This document shows positions 8,255 to 16,274 of a stretch of DNA of 47,111 bases, in pieces (position 1 is the stretch's first letter; every line of letters begins with the position of its first letter). Source of the stretch: Streptococcus parasanguinis (GTDB taxonomy: Bacteria; Bacillota; Bacilli; Lactobacillales; Streptococcaceae); the NCBI GenBank assembly GCA_018365265.1, contig JAGZKI010000011.1, positions 1 through 47,111 on the forward strand, given 5' to 3'. Under the pieces are notes generated by a model. The model saw nothing but the letters and a program-made list of their open reading frames with translations. It was not told the origin of the DNA and ran no database searches. Made by a program: the position numbers and the translations under genes.

Positions 8255-8746
8255 CTACGATTTTAACATTTTTCGATGAAAAAATCTCTTTTTAGCCATC
8301 TTTTTACGCCAAGGTTCTGAAGCTTCCTTAACAGCCCAGTATTTATCCACCATCGTCACCACGAAGGATTCTTTGTAGCGAGGCGGGGCAAGGGTAGCAC
8401 CCCACATATGTTTAATAATGATGTCTTCTTCCTTGGCATTGAGATCTGTGATCTTTCGTGCATTTCTCACGGCAATGCGGGGATGGATCCAGGCGTGACT
8501 TTTCGTAAACTTGGTCTCGCGCCAATCATAGTAAAAGAGGTCATGCAAGAGGCCACCCCGAGCCGTACTTTTAGCATCCCAACCAAATTTTTTAGCCAGT
8601 TTATAACTGGTATAGCTAACATGAATGGAATGCTCCAAACGATTGGAATGAATATGGTGGGGAATGTCAGCTAATTTTTGAACCTTAGGATGCTGGATCA
8701 GATGGCCTACATAGGTCATGTATTCTTTGTCACGATGATATTGCAT
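8255..8746 (-). CDS. HD-domain hydrolase-like protein
   Basis: A 163-residue HD-superfamily phosphohydrolase-like protein. Metal-binding residues are visible as H in RLEHSIHVSYTSYKLA, the HD pair in RGGLLHDLFYYDW, and later HMW and VDKYW. It resembles the short uncharacterised HD proteins (HDIG-type) of lactic acid bacteria. The substrate is unknown. A good ribosome site (AAAGGTGG) precedes the ATG, and a TATACT hexamer about 60 bases upstream suggests its own promoter. Confidence 0.82.
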   Translation of the reverse strand: MQYHRDKEYMTYVGHLIQHPKVQKLADIPHHIHSNRLEHSIHVSYTSYKLAKKFGWDAKSTARGGLLHDLFYYDWRETKFTKSHAWIHPRIAVRNARKITDLNAKEEDIIIKHMWGATLAPPRYKESFVVTMVDKYWAVKEASEPWRKKMAKKRFFHRKMLKS

Positions 8747-8828
8747 AAGATAACCACCTTTCGTTGATAAGCTCTCCCAATAAGATCTCCATCAACTTCT
8801 TCTTACAGGTTAAGTATACTTCTTTTTC

Positions 8829-9575
8829 TCAAAATTTCCTTAAAGAAAACATCAAAATTCCTGCTGCCACTGCAACATTCAAACTCTCGGCCCGACCTGG
8901 CATAGGAATATGAACCAGCTGGTCTGCTTGTGCCGCCATTTCCTGGCTGATGCCATTTCCTTCATTGCCCATAACCAGAATAAACTGATCGGTCTGAGGA
9001 AGCTGACGGTAGTCAATGGAAGCTTCTGAAAGCGTCGTTGCGAGAACTGCTAGATGAGATTTCGCAGCTCGTTCCAATAGTTCTTCTCGATCCAGTTTCC
9101 AGATAGGAATATGGAAATGACTGCCCTGCATGGATCGAAGGGTCTTGAGACTGTATAGATCAGCGGAGGCTTTCGATAGCATGACACCATCAAAGCCTGC
9201 TGCATCTGCTGTTCGAATCATAGTCCCAACATTGCCAGGATCCTGTACATCCTCCAAATAGAGGAAGCGCCCTTGTAGCTGATCCGGAAGCTCTGGCTGC
9301 TCTAGAAGAATCTCTGCGACAATTCCTTGCGGAGTCTTCGAATCTGCCAGGAGACTTAAAATCTCCGGAGTCACGACGGTGACTTTTGGGATGTCCTCTA
9401 CCCGGTCTAAATAGGCTTCTAAAACAAAGACCTGCCGAATCTTCGCATGATTTTCTACTGCCTCTTCAAACAGATGCCAACCTTCAATGAGATAAGAATC
9501 TATCCGGTATTTTTTTTGATGTAATTTTTTAGCATTTTTGATTACATTATTGGATTTAGACGTTATAATATTCAT
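8829..9575 (-). CDS. TrmH/SpoU-family RNA 2'-O-methyltransferase
   Basis: The protein has an N-terminal substrate-binding domain (SNNVIKNAKKLHQKKYRIDSYLIEGWHLFEEAV) and a C-terminal SPOUT knot domain with the three SpoU motifs: DVQDPGNVGTMIRTADAAGF, LVMGNEGNGIS and IPMPGRAESLNVAVAAGILMF. It transfers methyl from S-adenosylmethionine to a ribose 2'-OH of tRNA or rRNA; the target base is not predictable. The start is placed at the ATG at 9575 (248 residues). An in-frame ATG at 9611 would put the strong -10 promoter box inside the gene. No Shine-Dalgarno sequence precedes 9575. Confidence 0.9.
   Translation of the reverse strand: MNIITSKSNNVIKNAKKLHQKKYRIDSYLIEGWHLFEEAVENHAKIRQVFVLEAYLDRVEDIPKVTVVTPEILSLLADSKTPQGIVAEILLEQPELPDQLQGRFLYLEDVQDPGNVGTMIRTADAAGFDGVMLSKASADLYSLKTLRSMQGSHFHIPIWKLDREELLERAAKSHLAVLATTLSEASIDYRQLPQTDQFILVMGNEGNGISQEMAAQADQLVHIPMPGRAESLNVAVAAGILMFSLRKF
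9541..9569 (+). promoter_or_regulatory. Candidate promoter of acyP
   Basis: ATTACA at 9541-9546 (4/6 to the -35 consensus), a 17-base spacer, then TATAAT at 9564-9569. It lies within the first codons of the divergent methyltransferase gene, so the two divergent promoters interleave. This gives acyP a leader of roughly 70 bases. Predicted from motif only. Confidence 0.45.
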
Positions 9576-9595
9576 AGAACTATTATAGCACAAAG
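9575..9595 (-). promoter_or_regulatory. Extended -10 promoter of the TrmH-type gene, apparently leaderless
   Basis: The minus strand reads TGCTATAATAGTTCTATG. A perfect extended -10 (TGC then TATAAT at 9587-9582) is followed by only six bases before the ATG at 9575. Transcription would therefore start at or within a base or two of the start codon. No purine-rich ribosome site is present in the flanking T-rich sequence. Confidence 0.65.
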
Positions 9596-9648
9596 AAAAA
9601 GAAGAAATCATGCCTCAGATAGATTTCTTCGAGTCAAGGAGGTTGCAC

Positions 9649-9927
9649 ATGCAAAAGGTAAAAATGATTGCCCAAGGACGGGTTCAAGGGGTTGGCTTTC
9701 GCTGGGGAGTCTACAGTCTTGCTTTAGAGATCGGTGGGATCACTGGCCGTGTCTGGAATAATGACGACGGAACAGTTGGCATTCTGGCACAGGCAGAGTC
9801 TAGTAGCCAAATGGCCAAATTCATTCAAGAAATTCGCAAAGGTCCTACACCTTTTGCACATGTAACTTATTTAGATGTTACGCTCGCAAACTTTGAAAAC
9901 TATACAGACTTTAAAATTGCAAATTAA
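9649..9927 (+). CDS. acyP: Acylphosphatase
   Basis: This 92-residue enzyme hydrolyses carboxyl-phosphate bonds such as acetyl phosphate or carbamoyl phosphate. The phosphate cradle GRVQGVGFRW includes catalytic Arg18, and Asn37 lies in GRVWNNDDGTV. The ATG at 9649 is chosen because AAGGAGG sits at 9636-9642 with six-base spacing; an earlier in-frame ATG at 9610 has no such site. It lies 77 bases upstream of yidC on the same strand, an arrangement also seen in other streptococci. Confidence 0.95.
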   Translation: MQKVKMIAQGRVQGVGFRWGVYSLALEIGGITGRVWNNDDGTVGILAQAESSSQMAKFIQEIRKGPTPFAHVTYLDVTLANFENYTDFKIAN

Positions 9928-9940
9928 GACTAGAGAACTA

Positions 9941-9969
9941 TTGTGTATTTTAAAAAAAAACAGTAGAAT
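9941..9969 (+). promoter_or_regulatory. Promoter of yidC
   Basis: TTGTGT at 9941-9946, a 17-base spacer rich in A, and TAGAAT at 9964-9969. This suggests yidC is transcribed from its own promoter besides any read-through from acyP. Confidence 0.6.
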
Positions 9970-10004
9970 AGAAAGGTAACATTTTAAAAAAGAAGGAACT
10001 ATTT

Positions 10005-10922
10005 GTGAAAAAAAATAAACTTGCATTACTTGCATCGATGGGACTAGCTTCGCTTGTCTTCTTATCAGGATGCGTGAGTGTCGATCGGAAAACTGGAAAT
10101 CCGACTGGATTGATCTGGAATCTTCTTGGCCGTCCAATGGGCGAAGCCATCAAATTCTTTGCCAACAACCTTGGCTTGGGCTTTGGGATCGGGATTATTA
10201 TCGTCACCTTGATCGTGCGGTTGATCATCTTGCCACTTGGTTTGTACCAATCATGGAAGGCAACCTACCAATCTGAAAAGATGAACTACTTAAAACCTAT
10301 CCTTGGGCCAATCCAAGAGCGCATGAAGAACGCTAGCACACAAGAAGAAAAGCTATTGGCGCAACAGGAATTAATGGCTGCTCAACGTGAAAATGGAGTT
10401 AGCATGTTTGGTGGAGTTGGGTGTTTGCCACTCTTGATCCAAATGCCATTCTTCTCAGCTCTCTTCTTTGCAGCTCAACACACCAAAGGGGTAGCAGATA
10501 GTAGCTTCCTTGGCATTGCTCTCGGCAAACCAAGCTTGCTCTTGACAGCAATCGTAGCAGTTCTTTACTATATCCAAAGTATGCTCTCTCTTCATGGAAT
10601 TGAAGATGAAACCCAAAAGGAAAGCATGCGCAAAGCATCACTGATGAGTCCGATCATGATCGGTGTCTTCTCATTGATCTCTTCAGCCGGAGTGACTCTT
10701 TACTGGGTAGTCGGTGGGGTGATCCAAATTATCCAACAATTTGTCATCAACTACTTGATTCGTCCAAATCTTCGCAAGCGCGTCGCTGAGGAATACAAAA
10801 ACAATCCTCCAAAAGCGACTAGTCACCGCGTGAAAAAAGATGTCACACCTACTGCAACGACACAAATCCAACACAAACCAAAAAACAACCGCAATGCAGG
10901 AAAACAACGCAATAGAAAGTAG
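10005..10922 (+). CDS. yidC: YidC/Oxa1 membrane protein insertase (lipoprotein form)
   Basis: A 305-residue insertase for Sec-dependent and independent membrane proteins. It begins with a lipoprotein signal (MKKNKLALLASMGLASLVFLSGC, lipobox LSGC), typical of Gram-positive YidC/SpoIIIJ. Five transmembrane segments follow, including GIGIIIVTLIVRLIILPL with the conserved Arg in the hydrophilic groove (VRLI). A strongly basic C-terminal tail ends KNNRNAGKQRNRK. Streptococci carry two paralogues (YidC1, YidC2); the neighbourhood with acyP is noted but I do not assign the number with certainty. Confidence 0.93.
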   Translation: MKKNKLALLASMGLASLVFLSGCVSVDRKTGNPTGLIWNLLGRPMGEAIKFFANNLGLGFGIGIIIVTLIVRLIILPLGLYQSWKATYQSEKMNYLKPILGPIQERMKNASTQEEKLLAQQELMAAQRENGVSMFGGVGCLPLLIQMPFFSALFFAAQHTKGVADSSFLGIALGKPSLLLTAIVAVLYYIQSMLSLHGIEDETQKESMRKASLMSPIMIGVFSLISSAGVTLYWVVGGVIQIIQQFVINYLIRPNLRKRVAEEYKNNPPKATSHRVKKDVTPTATTQIQHKPKNNRNAGKQRNRK

Positions 10923-10952
10923 TACAAACTACTAATTCTAGCGGTATACAGT

Positions 10953-10985
10953 AGCACTTGAACCCAAGGTTCAAGTGCTTTTTTT
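10953..10985 (+). terminator. Strong intrinsic terminator of yidC
   Basis: AGCACTTGAACC at 10953-10964 pairs perfectly with GGTTCAAGTGCT at 10968-10979 (12 pairs, three-base loop), followed by a T7 run (10979-10985). Confidence 0.95.
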
Positions 10986-11038
10986 GATATCGTTCAGTCA
11001 GCAAAGAATTTTCACTCTCACAAAAAGATTAAGAGCAC

Positions 11039-11065
11039 AAAAAACAAGCCCTCTTGGAGGGCTTG
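11039..11065 (-). terminator. Intrinsic terminator of greA
   Basis: On the minus strand, CAAGCCCTC (11065-11057) pairs with GAGGGCTTG (11053-11045) around a three-base loop and is followed by six T (11044-11039). It lies directly after the greA stop. Confidence 0.93.
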
Positions 11066-11075
11066 CGTTTTATAG

Positions 11076-11558
11076 TTACGCTGTTTTTTCTACGTTCAAA
11101 ATTTTCACTTGGTAGCTTCCAGCTGGTGTCTCAACAGTGACAACGTCACCTGTCTTCTTACCAATCAAAGCGTGACCGATTGGGCTTTCGTTAGAAATCT
11201 TTCCTGCAAAGGCATCTGCCCCTGCTGAACCAACGATGCTGTATACTTCTTCATCTGTTTCGCCAACTTCTTGAACTGTAACGGTTTTTCCGATCGCTAC
11301 TTCGTCTACTGCAACAGCGTCACTATCGACGATTTCTGCATAACGGATTTTTGTTTCCAAGCTAGAGATTTGACCTTCCACAAAAGCTTGTTCATCTTTT
11401 GCCGCTTCATACTCAGAGTTTTCTGAGAGGTCACCATATGAACGAGCGATCTTAATCCGTTCCACCACTTCAGGTCGACGGACCAATTTCAATTCTTCTA
11501 ATTCTTGTTCCAATTTTTCTTTTTCTGCTAGGGTCATTGGGTATGTTTTTTCTGCCAT
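11076..11558 (-). CDS. greA: Transcription elongation factor GreA
   Basis: A 160-residue cleavage factor that rescues backtracked RNA polymerase. The N-terminal coiled-coil hairpin carries the tip acidic residues in RSYGDLSENSEYEAAKDEQAFVEGQI. The C-terminal FKBP-like domain includes IVGSAGADAFAGKISNESPIGHALIGKKTGDVV. The ATG at 11558 (MAEKTYPMT) is preferred to one 16 codons upstream, which would extend into the terminator-like hairpin after mltG. An AG-rich ribosome site precedes it. Confidence 0.96.
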   Translation of the reverse strand: MAEKTYPMTLAEKEKLEQELEELKLVRRPEVVERIKIARSYGDLSENSEYEAAKDEQAFVEGQISSLETKIRYAEIVDSDAVAVDEVAIGKTVTVQEVGETDEEVYSIVGSAGADAFAGKISNESPIGHALIGKKTGDVVTVETPAGSYQVKILNVEKTA

Positions 11559-11584
11559 TATTCTTCTCTTTCTATTATTTGAAT

Positions 11585-11616
11585 GAAAAAGCTGTGGACG
11601 CGCCACATGCTTTTTC
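11585..11616 (-). terminator. Hairpin between mltG and greA
   Basis: GAAAAAGC/TGTGG on one arm (11616-11603, one bulged base) pairs with CCACA/GCTTTTTC on the other (11597-11585) around a five-base loop. The second arm ends in T5. It begins at the mltG stop codon. It could terminate or attenuate transcription into greA, which would then be partly uncoupled from mltG. Confidence 0.65.
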
Positions 11617-13112
11617 TAGTTTGAACTTGCTTGTGTCAATTTACTATTGACGTGTTCTTCAACATTTTTATTGTGTTCTTCGTATGTCTTAGCGAAGAAA
11701 ACTTCACCATTTTCGACATTTGCGACAAAATACAAGTAATCGGTCTTACTTGGGTTCACCGCCGCTTCGATCGCTGATACTCCAGGGTTATCCACTGGGC
11801 CAGGCATCAAGCCGGTATTCTTATAAATATTATAAGGTGAATCCAGCTCTGTATTGATCGTTGCATCTTCTTTTAAGGTCGTCTTTTGACCAAGTTTCCC
11901 TTCTGCATAAAGAATTGCAATATTACTTTGCAAAGGCATGTCTTGGTTCAAACGGTTATAGAAGACACTCGCGATATCTTTGCGGTCCTGATCCGTCGCC
12001 CCTTCTTTTTCAACCAAGGAAGCAAGAGTCAATACTTCGTTTACATTGATGTTCTTGCTCTCAAGTGTTTCATAGTATGGGCTTAAGTTTTGATCCATTG
12101 CCGCAAGCATCTGATCGATCATTTCTTTCACTGTGGTATCTTTGCCATAGTTATAAGTTGCTGGGAAGAGATAACCTTCTAAACGGTAGCGAACACCAGA
12201 ATCCTTACTTGGCAGATTCGCCAAGAGTTTCGGATATTTGGCCACCATCTTCTCAATAAAGGCATCGTCTTGGACAGCCTTCAAGAAATCTTCTTTCTTG
12301 AATGGAGTCTTGCCGGCCTTCTTAGTGGAGACATCGGTGGTGATAGCCGTCGCAATCTGATCGATCGTATAACCTTCTGGAATCGTGACCTTTCCAAGAA
12401 CTGGAGCCTGAGGAGTTTTGGTTCCCTCTTCTTGCAGTTTTTGGATGATGGTTTCTAGATCCATGCTCTTTTGCAAATTGAAATAACCAGATTTGAAATT
12501 GCTATAGTTCTTGAACTTGGTATAGTAGTTAAAGAACTGACCATTTTTCACGAGTCCTTTTTTCTCAAGGATCGCGCCAATCTCACGATTACTTGAACCT
12601 GCTGGAATCTCAACCGTTACGAATTCTGTTGCATTTTTATCCATCGGCTTGACAGCTGAATGGATATAGGTCACAGCAAAGATCCCTGTAGCCACGATCA
12701 CAATCAGCAAAAGGCTGACCACTGTCCGCACAATTCGTTTAGCGATTTTATTTTGTTTCTTTTGTTTTTGTTGGCGCTGGTTACGAGAAGAGCGCGATAA
12801 GCTTTCCTCTACCGGTTCCTGACTTGGTTCTTTTTTAGCAGGCTTTGTACGCTCACTCTTTTCTTCCACAGCAGGAGTCGCCTTTACCGGCTCCACTGGT
12901 TCTTCTTTGGGAGCCAACGCAGATTCTTCTACTTTTGGAGGTAGTGTTGCTTCTTCCTCCTCTTTCAGTGAAGAAGGGGTTTCAATACTTCGATCAGGTA
13001 GATCATACTCTTTTTCGATTTTTAGAAGTTGCTCATTGGCCTCTTCTAAGTCTCTGAGGATCTGCTCTTTGAAGCTTAATAACTTCTCACTGTCTTGTGA
13101 TTTATCAGTCAA
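11616..13112 (-). CDS. mltG: Endolytic peptidoglycan transglycosylase MltG (YceG-like)
   Basis: MltG cleaves nascent glycan strands at the membrane and, in pneumococcus, works with the peripheral elongation machinery. The protein has a charged, low-complexity cytosolic region of about 125 residues rich in E, P and K, one transmembrane segment (IVRTVVSLLLIVIVATGIFAVTY) and an extracytoplasmic LysM-like and YceG domain. The catalytic Glu lies in LTLASLVEKEG; RYRLEGYLFPATY is conserved. I place the start at the TTG at 13112 (TDKSQDSEKLLSFKEQ) because AGGGAGG (13127-13121) precedes it by eight bases. The ATGs at 13133 and 13130 lack a comparable site. Confidence 0.92.
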   Translation of the reverse strand: MTDKSQDSEKLLSFKEQILRDLEEANEQLLKIEKEYDLPDRSIETPSSLKEEEEATLPPKVEESALAPKEEPVEPVKATPAVEEKSERTKPAKKEPSQEPVEESLSRSSRNQRQQKQKKQNKIAKRIVRTVVSLLLIVIVATGIFAVTYIHSAVKPMDKNATEFVTVEIPAGSSNREIGAILEKKGLVKNGQFFNYYTKFKNYSNFKSGYFNLQKSMDLETIIQKLQEEGTKTPQAPVLGKVTIPEGYTIDQIATAITTDVSTKKAGKTPFKKEDFLKAVQDDAFIEKMVAKYPKLLANLPSKDSGVRYRLEGYLFPATYNYGKDTTVKEMIDQMLAAMDQNLSPYYETLESKNINVNEVLTLASLVEKEGATDQDRKDIASVFYNRLNQDMPLQSNIAILYAEGKLGQKTTLKEDATINTELDSPYNIYKNTGLMPGPVDNPGVSAIEAAVNPSKTDYLYFVANVENGEVFFAKTYEEHNKNVEEHVNSKLTQASSN

Positions 13113-13204
13113 ATAATTGACCTCCCTCATCATAATCCTTAATATTATATCTTAAAAGATTTAGAAAAGCAATACAAATCGCTCTTCTTCTTCAAAATAC
13201 CTAT

Positions 13205-13717
13205 TTAATCAAGTTTTTCATTTTCCCAGACCAGATTGTACCAAACTTCACCCGCATATTGGGATTCTGAGAGACCCTCATTGGTAAATCCTTGCTTTTC
13301 ATAATAAGGAATCAAATAATCATGACAGGTCAAATTGATCCCTTGGCGATTATCTTTCAACGCAATCTCTTTCATCGCTTCAAGCAAAAGGGTTCCCACT
13401 CCAAGTCCTTGAGCTTCTTTAGCAATGGATAGACTCGTAATGGAAATAAAGCCCTGTTCTAACTGACTTAGATCTTCAACCTCTGAAAAAGAGGAATCGA
13501 TCAAATAGCGCTCCAGTCTAACAGGTCCTTCTAAATAGCCTAAAATCTGACCTTGGCACTCTGCTACAAGAAATGTCGTTTGAATCTTTTCGATGTGATC
13601 TTTTAAAATCTCACGCGCAATCGCTTCTTCTTCTGAGAAATTCTCAAGCTCAATGCGCTCGATGGCATCCAAATCCTGCAGCTCTGCCTGTCTAATGTGA
13701 ATCTTTTCTTTCATCAT
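13205..13717 (-). CDS. GNAT-family N-acetyltransferase
   Basis: A 170-residue GNAT-fold protein. The acetyl-CoA pyrophosphate loop is visible in SLSIAKEAQGLGVGTLLLEAM (Q/RxxGxG/A type), and a late YEKQGF motif is typical. The acceptor is unknown. It resembles the YjaB/RimI-like acetyltransferases found beside murC in pneumococcus. It follows a second GNAT gene by nine bases, so the two are co-transcribed. Confidence 0.85.
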   Translation of the reverse strand: MMKEKIHIRQAELQDLDAIERIELENFSEEEAIAREILKDHIEKIQTTFLVAECQGQILGYLEGPVRLERYLIDSSFSEVEDLSQLEQGFISITSLSIAKEAQGLGVGTLLLEAMKEIALKDNRQGINLTCHDYLIPYYEKQGFTNEGLSESQYAGEVWYNLVWENEKLD

Positions 13718-13726
13718 TTACCCCTT

Positions 13727-14143
13727 CTATCGTTCCCAAACCATACGGACACCTCGATCAGACTCAGCTTCATCTCGAAATCCTTGCTGGGAAAAATAAG
13801 ATAGTAAGTCTTCTGGGCAATCGATCCAAATGGCTTCCTTTTCCTTTTGAACAGCTAGATCCTTTAAAGCAGCGATCAAAATAGAACCATAGCCTTGACC
13901 TTGAAAGGCTGGTCTCACTGCTAATCGAAATACGATTAGGTTTCCTTTTAAAGGCTGGTCTTCTGTCGCCAACAAGTAAGCCACAGCATCCCCCGCCTGC
14001 TCTGCAAGCAAAGAAATGGTTTCCTTCGAATCTAGCGCTTCCTCAAGAGTGGCCTTGTGCTTCTTTCCTTCATTGTCATGAAGTTCATCTTCTAGCAATA
14101 ACAGCTGTTCTTGATCAGCTGGGGTGATTGATCGAATCATCAT
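13727..14143 (-). CDS. GNAT-family N-acetyltransferase
   Basis: A 138-residue GNAT protein with the CoA-binding motif LAVRPAFQGQGYGSILIAALKDLA and the C-terminal YFSQQGF motif. It is a distant tandem paralogue of the gene at 13205-13717, sharing overall layout and the terminal SQQGF/EKQGF element. The substrate is unknown. It lies downstream of murC, separated by an inverted repeat at 14186-14217. Confidence 0.85.
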   Translation of the reverse strand: MMIRSITPADQEQLLLLEDELHDNEGKKHKATLEEALDSKETISLLAEQAGDAVAYLLATEDQPLKGNLIVFRLAVRPAFQGQGYGSILIAALKDLAVQKEKEAIWIDCPEDLLSYFSQQGFRDEAESDRGVRMVWER

Positions 14144-14185
14144 CCTGCTCTCCTCATTTCATGATTCTTCAGCGGACAGATAAAT

Positions 14186-14217
14186 TTGAGTCTGGAACCA
14201 ATCGATTCCAGACTCAA
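14186..14217 (-). terminator. Perfect 12-bp inverted repeat after murC
   Basis: TTGAGTCTGGAA at 14186-14197 and TTCCAGACTCAA at 14206-14217 form a perfect 12-pair stem with an eight-base loop, eight bases below the murC stop. The following sequence on the minus strand (AATTTATC) is a poor U-tract, so it may be a weak terminator or a processing/stabilising stem. Confidence 0.6.
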
Positions 14218-14224
14218 TCATCTC

Positions 14225-15559
14225 TTATTGTACACTATGTGTCAAACTAGATAATAAACGCTCAAATGAGTATTCATAGGTTTGAATATCTCCTGCTCCC
14301 ATAAAGACATAGACTGCATTGTCATGGTCAAGAAGAGGAGAAACATTCTCAGCTGTAATAATCGCTGAACGTTTGACAATTTTTGCTTCCAAATCTTCAA
14401 CTTTCACATCGCCGTGATCGACTTCCCGCGCAGAACCATAGATCTGTGCCAAGTAAACAGCATCTGCTTGATTCAAAGCTTCAGCAAATTCATCTAACAA
14501 GGCAATCGTCCGTGTAAAGGTATGTGGTTGGAAAATGGCCACAATCTCTTTACTTGGGTATTTTTGACGGGCTGCATCCAAGGTTGCAATAATTTCCGTT
14601 GGATGGTGCGCAAAGTCATCGATGATCACTGTTCCATTGACTACTTTTTCAGTGAAGCGACGTTTCACTCCAGCAAAGGTCTTCAAATGCTCGCGGACTA
14701 AATCTAAGTCAAATCCTGCAATGTAAAGCAAACCAATGACTGCTGTGGCATTCATGATGTTGTGGCGACCAAAAGTTGGGATATGGAATTGCCCCAAATC
14801 TTCTCCACGGAAATGAACGTTGAAGGTTGAACCAGTCGTTGAGCGAAGCAGGTTGCTTGCCACAAAATCATTCGTCTCCTTATCAAAACCATAGTAATAA
14901 ATTGGTGCTGATGAGGTAATCCGACGCAATTCTTTGTCTTCTCCGTAGATGAAGAGGCCTTTGCTGATTTGTTTGGCATAATCGTTAAAGGCATTAAAGA
15001 CATCTTCTAAGCTCGTGAAATAGTCTGGATGGTCGAAGTCAATATTGGTGATGATGCTGTATTCAGGATGGTAAGGCATAAAGTGGCGTTCATACTCATC
15101 TGATTCAAAGACAAAGTATTTGGCTGCTGCAGAGCCACGACCTGTCCCGTCACCAATCAAATAACTGGTATCAGTGATATTTGATAAGACATGCGAAAGC
15201 ATCCCTGTTGTTGAGGTTTTTCCGTGTGCTCCAGCAACTCCCATACTGACGAAGTCACGCATAAATTCACCAAGGAATTCATGGTAACGTTTATAGGTTA
15301 AACCATGCTCATCTGCATAAGCGATTTCCACATTGTTATCTGGACGGAAAGCATTCCCGGCAATGAGGATCTTGTCGCCTTCCAAATTTTTCACATCAAA
15401 TGGATAAATTTGAATTCCTGCTTGTTCCAAGCCACGTTGCGTAAAGTAATACTTTTCAACATCTGACCCTTGAACCGTATGTCCCATTTGGTGAAGCATG
15501 AGGGCTAAAGCACTCATCCCTGCTCCTTTAATTCCAATAAAATGGTATGTGTTAGACAT
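14225..15559 (-). CDS. murC: UDP-N-acetylmuramate--L-alanine ligase MurC
   Basis: Adds L-alanine to UDP-MurNAc, the first step of the peptide stem. It starts with the Rossmann motif HFIGIKGAGMSALALMLHQMG. It has the ATP-binding loop VAGAHGKTSTTGML near residue 110, the DNIDFDHPDYF-type metal/substrate region, and the C-terminal domain with DDFAHHPTEI and FQPHTFTRT. The length of 444 residues is normal. It sits nine bases after the unknown basic protein downstream of snf, the same order as in pneumococcus. Confidence 0.97.
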   Translation of the reverse strand: MSNTYHFIGIKGAGMSALALMLHQMGHTVQGSDVEKYYFTQRGLEQAGIQIYPFDVKNLEGDKILIAGNAFRPDNNVEIAYADEHGLTYKRYHEFLGEFMRDFVSMGVAGAHGKTSTTGMLSHVLSNITDTSYLIGDGTGRGSAAAKYFVFESDEYERHFMPYHPEYSIITNIDFDHPDYFTSLEDVFNAFNDYAKQISKGLFIYGEDKELRRITSSAPIYYYGFDKETNDFVASNLLRSTTGSTFNVHFRGEDLGQFHIPTFGRHNIMNATAVIGLLYIAGFDLDLVREHLKTFAGVKRRFTEKVVNGTVIIDDFAHHPTEIIATLDAARQKYPSKEIVAIFQPHTFTRTIALLDEFAEALNQADAVYLAQIYGSAREVDHGDVKVEDLEAKIVKRSAIITAENVSPLLDHDNAVYVFMGAGDIQTYEYSFERLLSSLTHSVQ

Positions 15560-15568
15560 ATTTTCTCC

Positions 15569-16219
15569 TTATTCTTGATCTAGATGGGTTAAATCCAATT
15601 CTTGTTTGATTGGCTGTGGTTTCAACTTGTGTTGATCTTTATTGTATATTTGGCTAGTCTTTAAGAAATCATAATTGTTTTTCTTTTCAGTCGGTTCTGC
15701 CACTTCTGGTTCTCCTGCAGATTCGAACTCTGCAAGGATCAACTGATCTTGTCGCAATCGTTTGCTATATTTCAATAATTCGCCTGGGTTTTCCTTTTGG
15801 AAGGGAGCCGTTGGCTGACCAGGTTTTCGTTCAGAAATAAATGGTTTTTTCCGTTTACTTGTAGTAGCTGCTGGATCCGTTGTCAGATAGGGAGCTGTGC
15901 GTTTCTTTTTCAGATCTTCACGAGCGCGCTCTCTCGCTTCCTCTGCATAACGATTGGCTGGGCTTTTTTTATCAATCGGCTCTTTAAAATCAGGTTTTCT
16001 TACTGGCCGTCTTTTCGGTAGGGGCTCTTCTAATGGTTGGTGGTAAGGATGCTTAGGTTTGGTATTTTCAGCAATCGGTTGCCATTCCAAATAATTTTTA
16101 TCCACATAGTCGCCTGTAATGTTACTAATCAAGTCTGTTTCATCATACAGGTTCATGTGGGGCATCTCTGTTAACATCAACTCATTATCCCCTACTTGAG
16201 GAAAATATTTTTCTGTCAT
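15569..16219 (-). CDS. Hypothetical charged, proline-rich protein between snf and murC
   Basis: I do not recognise a domain. The 216-residue protein is soluble and strongly charged. An acidic N-terminus (VGDNELMLTEMPHMNLYDETDLI) is followed by a long basic, proline-rich stretch (EEPLPKRRPVRKPDFKEPIDKKSP and TSKRKKPFISERKPGQPTAPF) and a C-terminal segment NYDFLKTSQIYNKDQHKLKPQ. There is no signal peptide or membrane segment; much of it is probably disordered. The ATG at 16219 is chosen for the AAGGAAG site before it. An orthologue occupies the same place in other streptococci, so the gene is real. Confidence 0.8.
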   Translation of the reverse strand: MTEKYFPQVGDNELMLTEMPHMNLYDETDLISNITGDYVDKNYLEWQPIAENTKPKHPYHQPLEEPLPKRRPVRKPDFKEPIDKKSPANRYAEEARERAREDLKKKRTAPYLTTDPAATTSKRKKPFISERKPGQPTAPFQKENPGELLKYSKRLRQDQLILAEFESAGEPEVAEPTEKKNNYDFLKTSQIYNKDQHKLKPQPIKQELDLTHLDQE

Positions 16220-16274
16220 GCTTTCTTCCTTTCGACACTCCATTAATTATAAACTATTCACAGAATTTTTCAAG

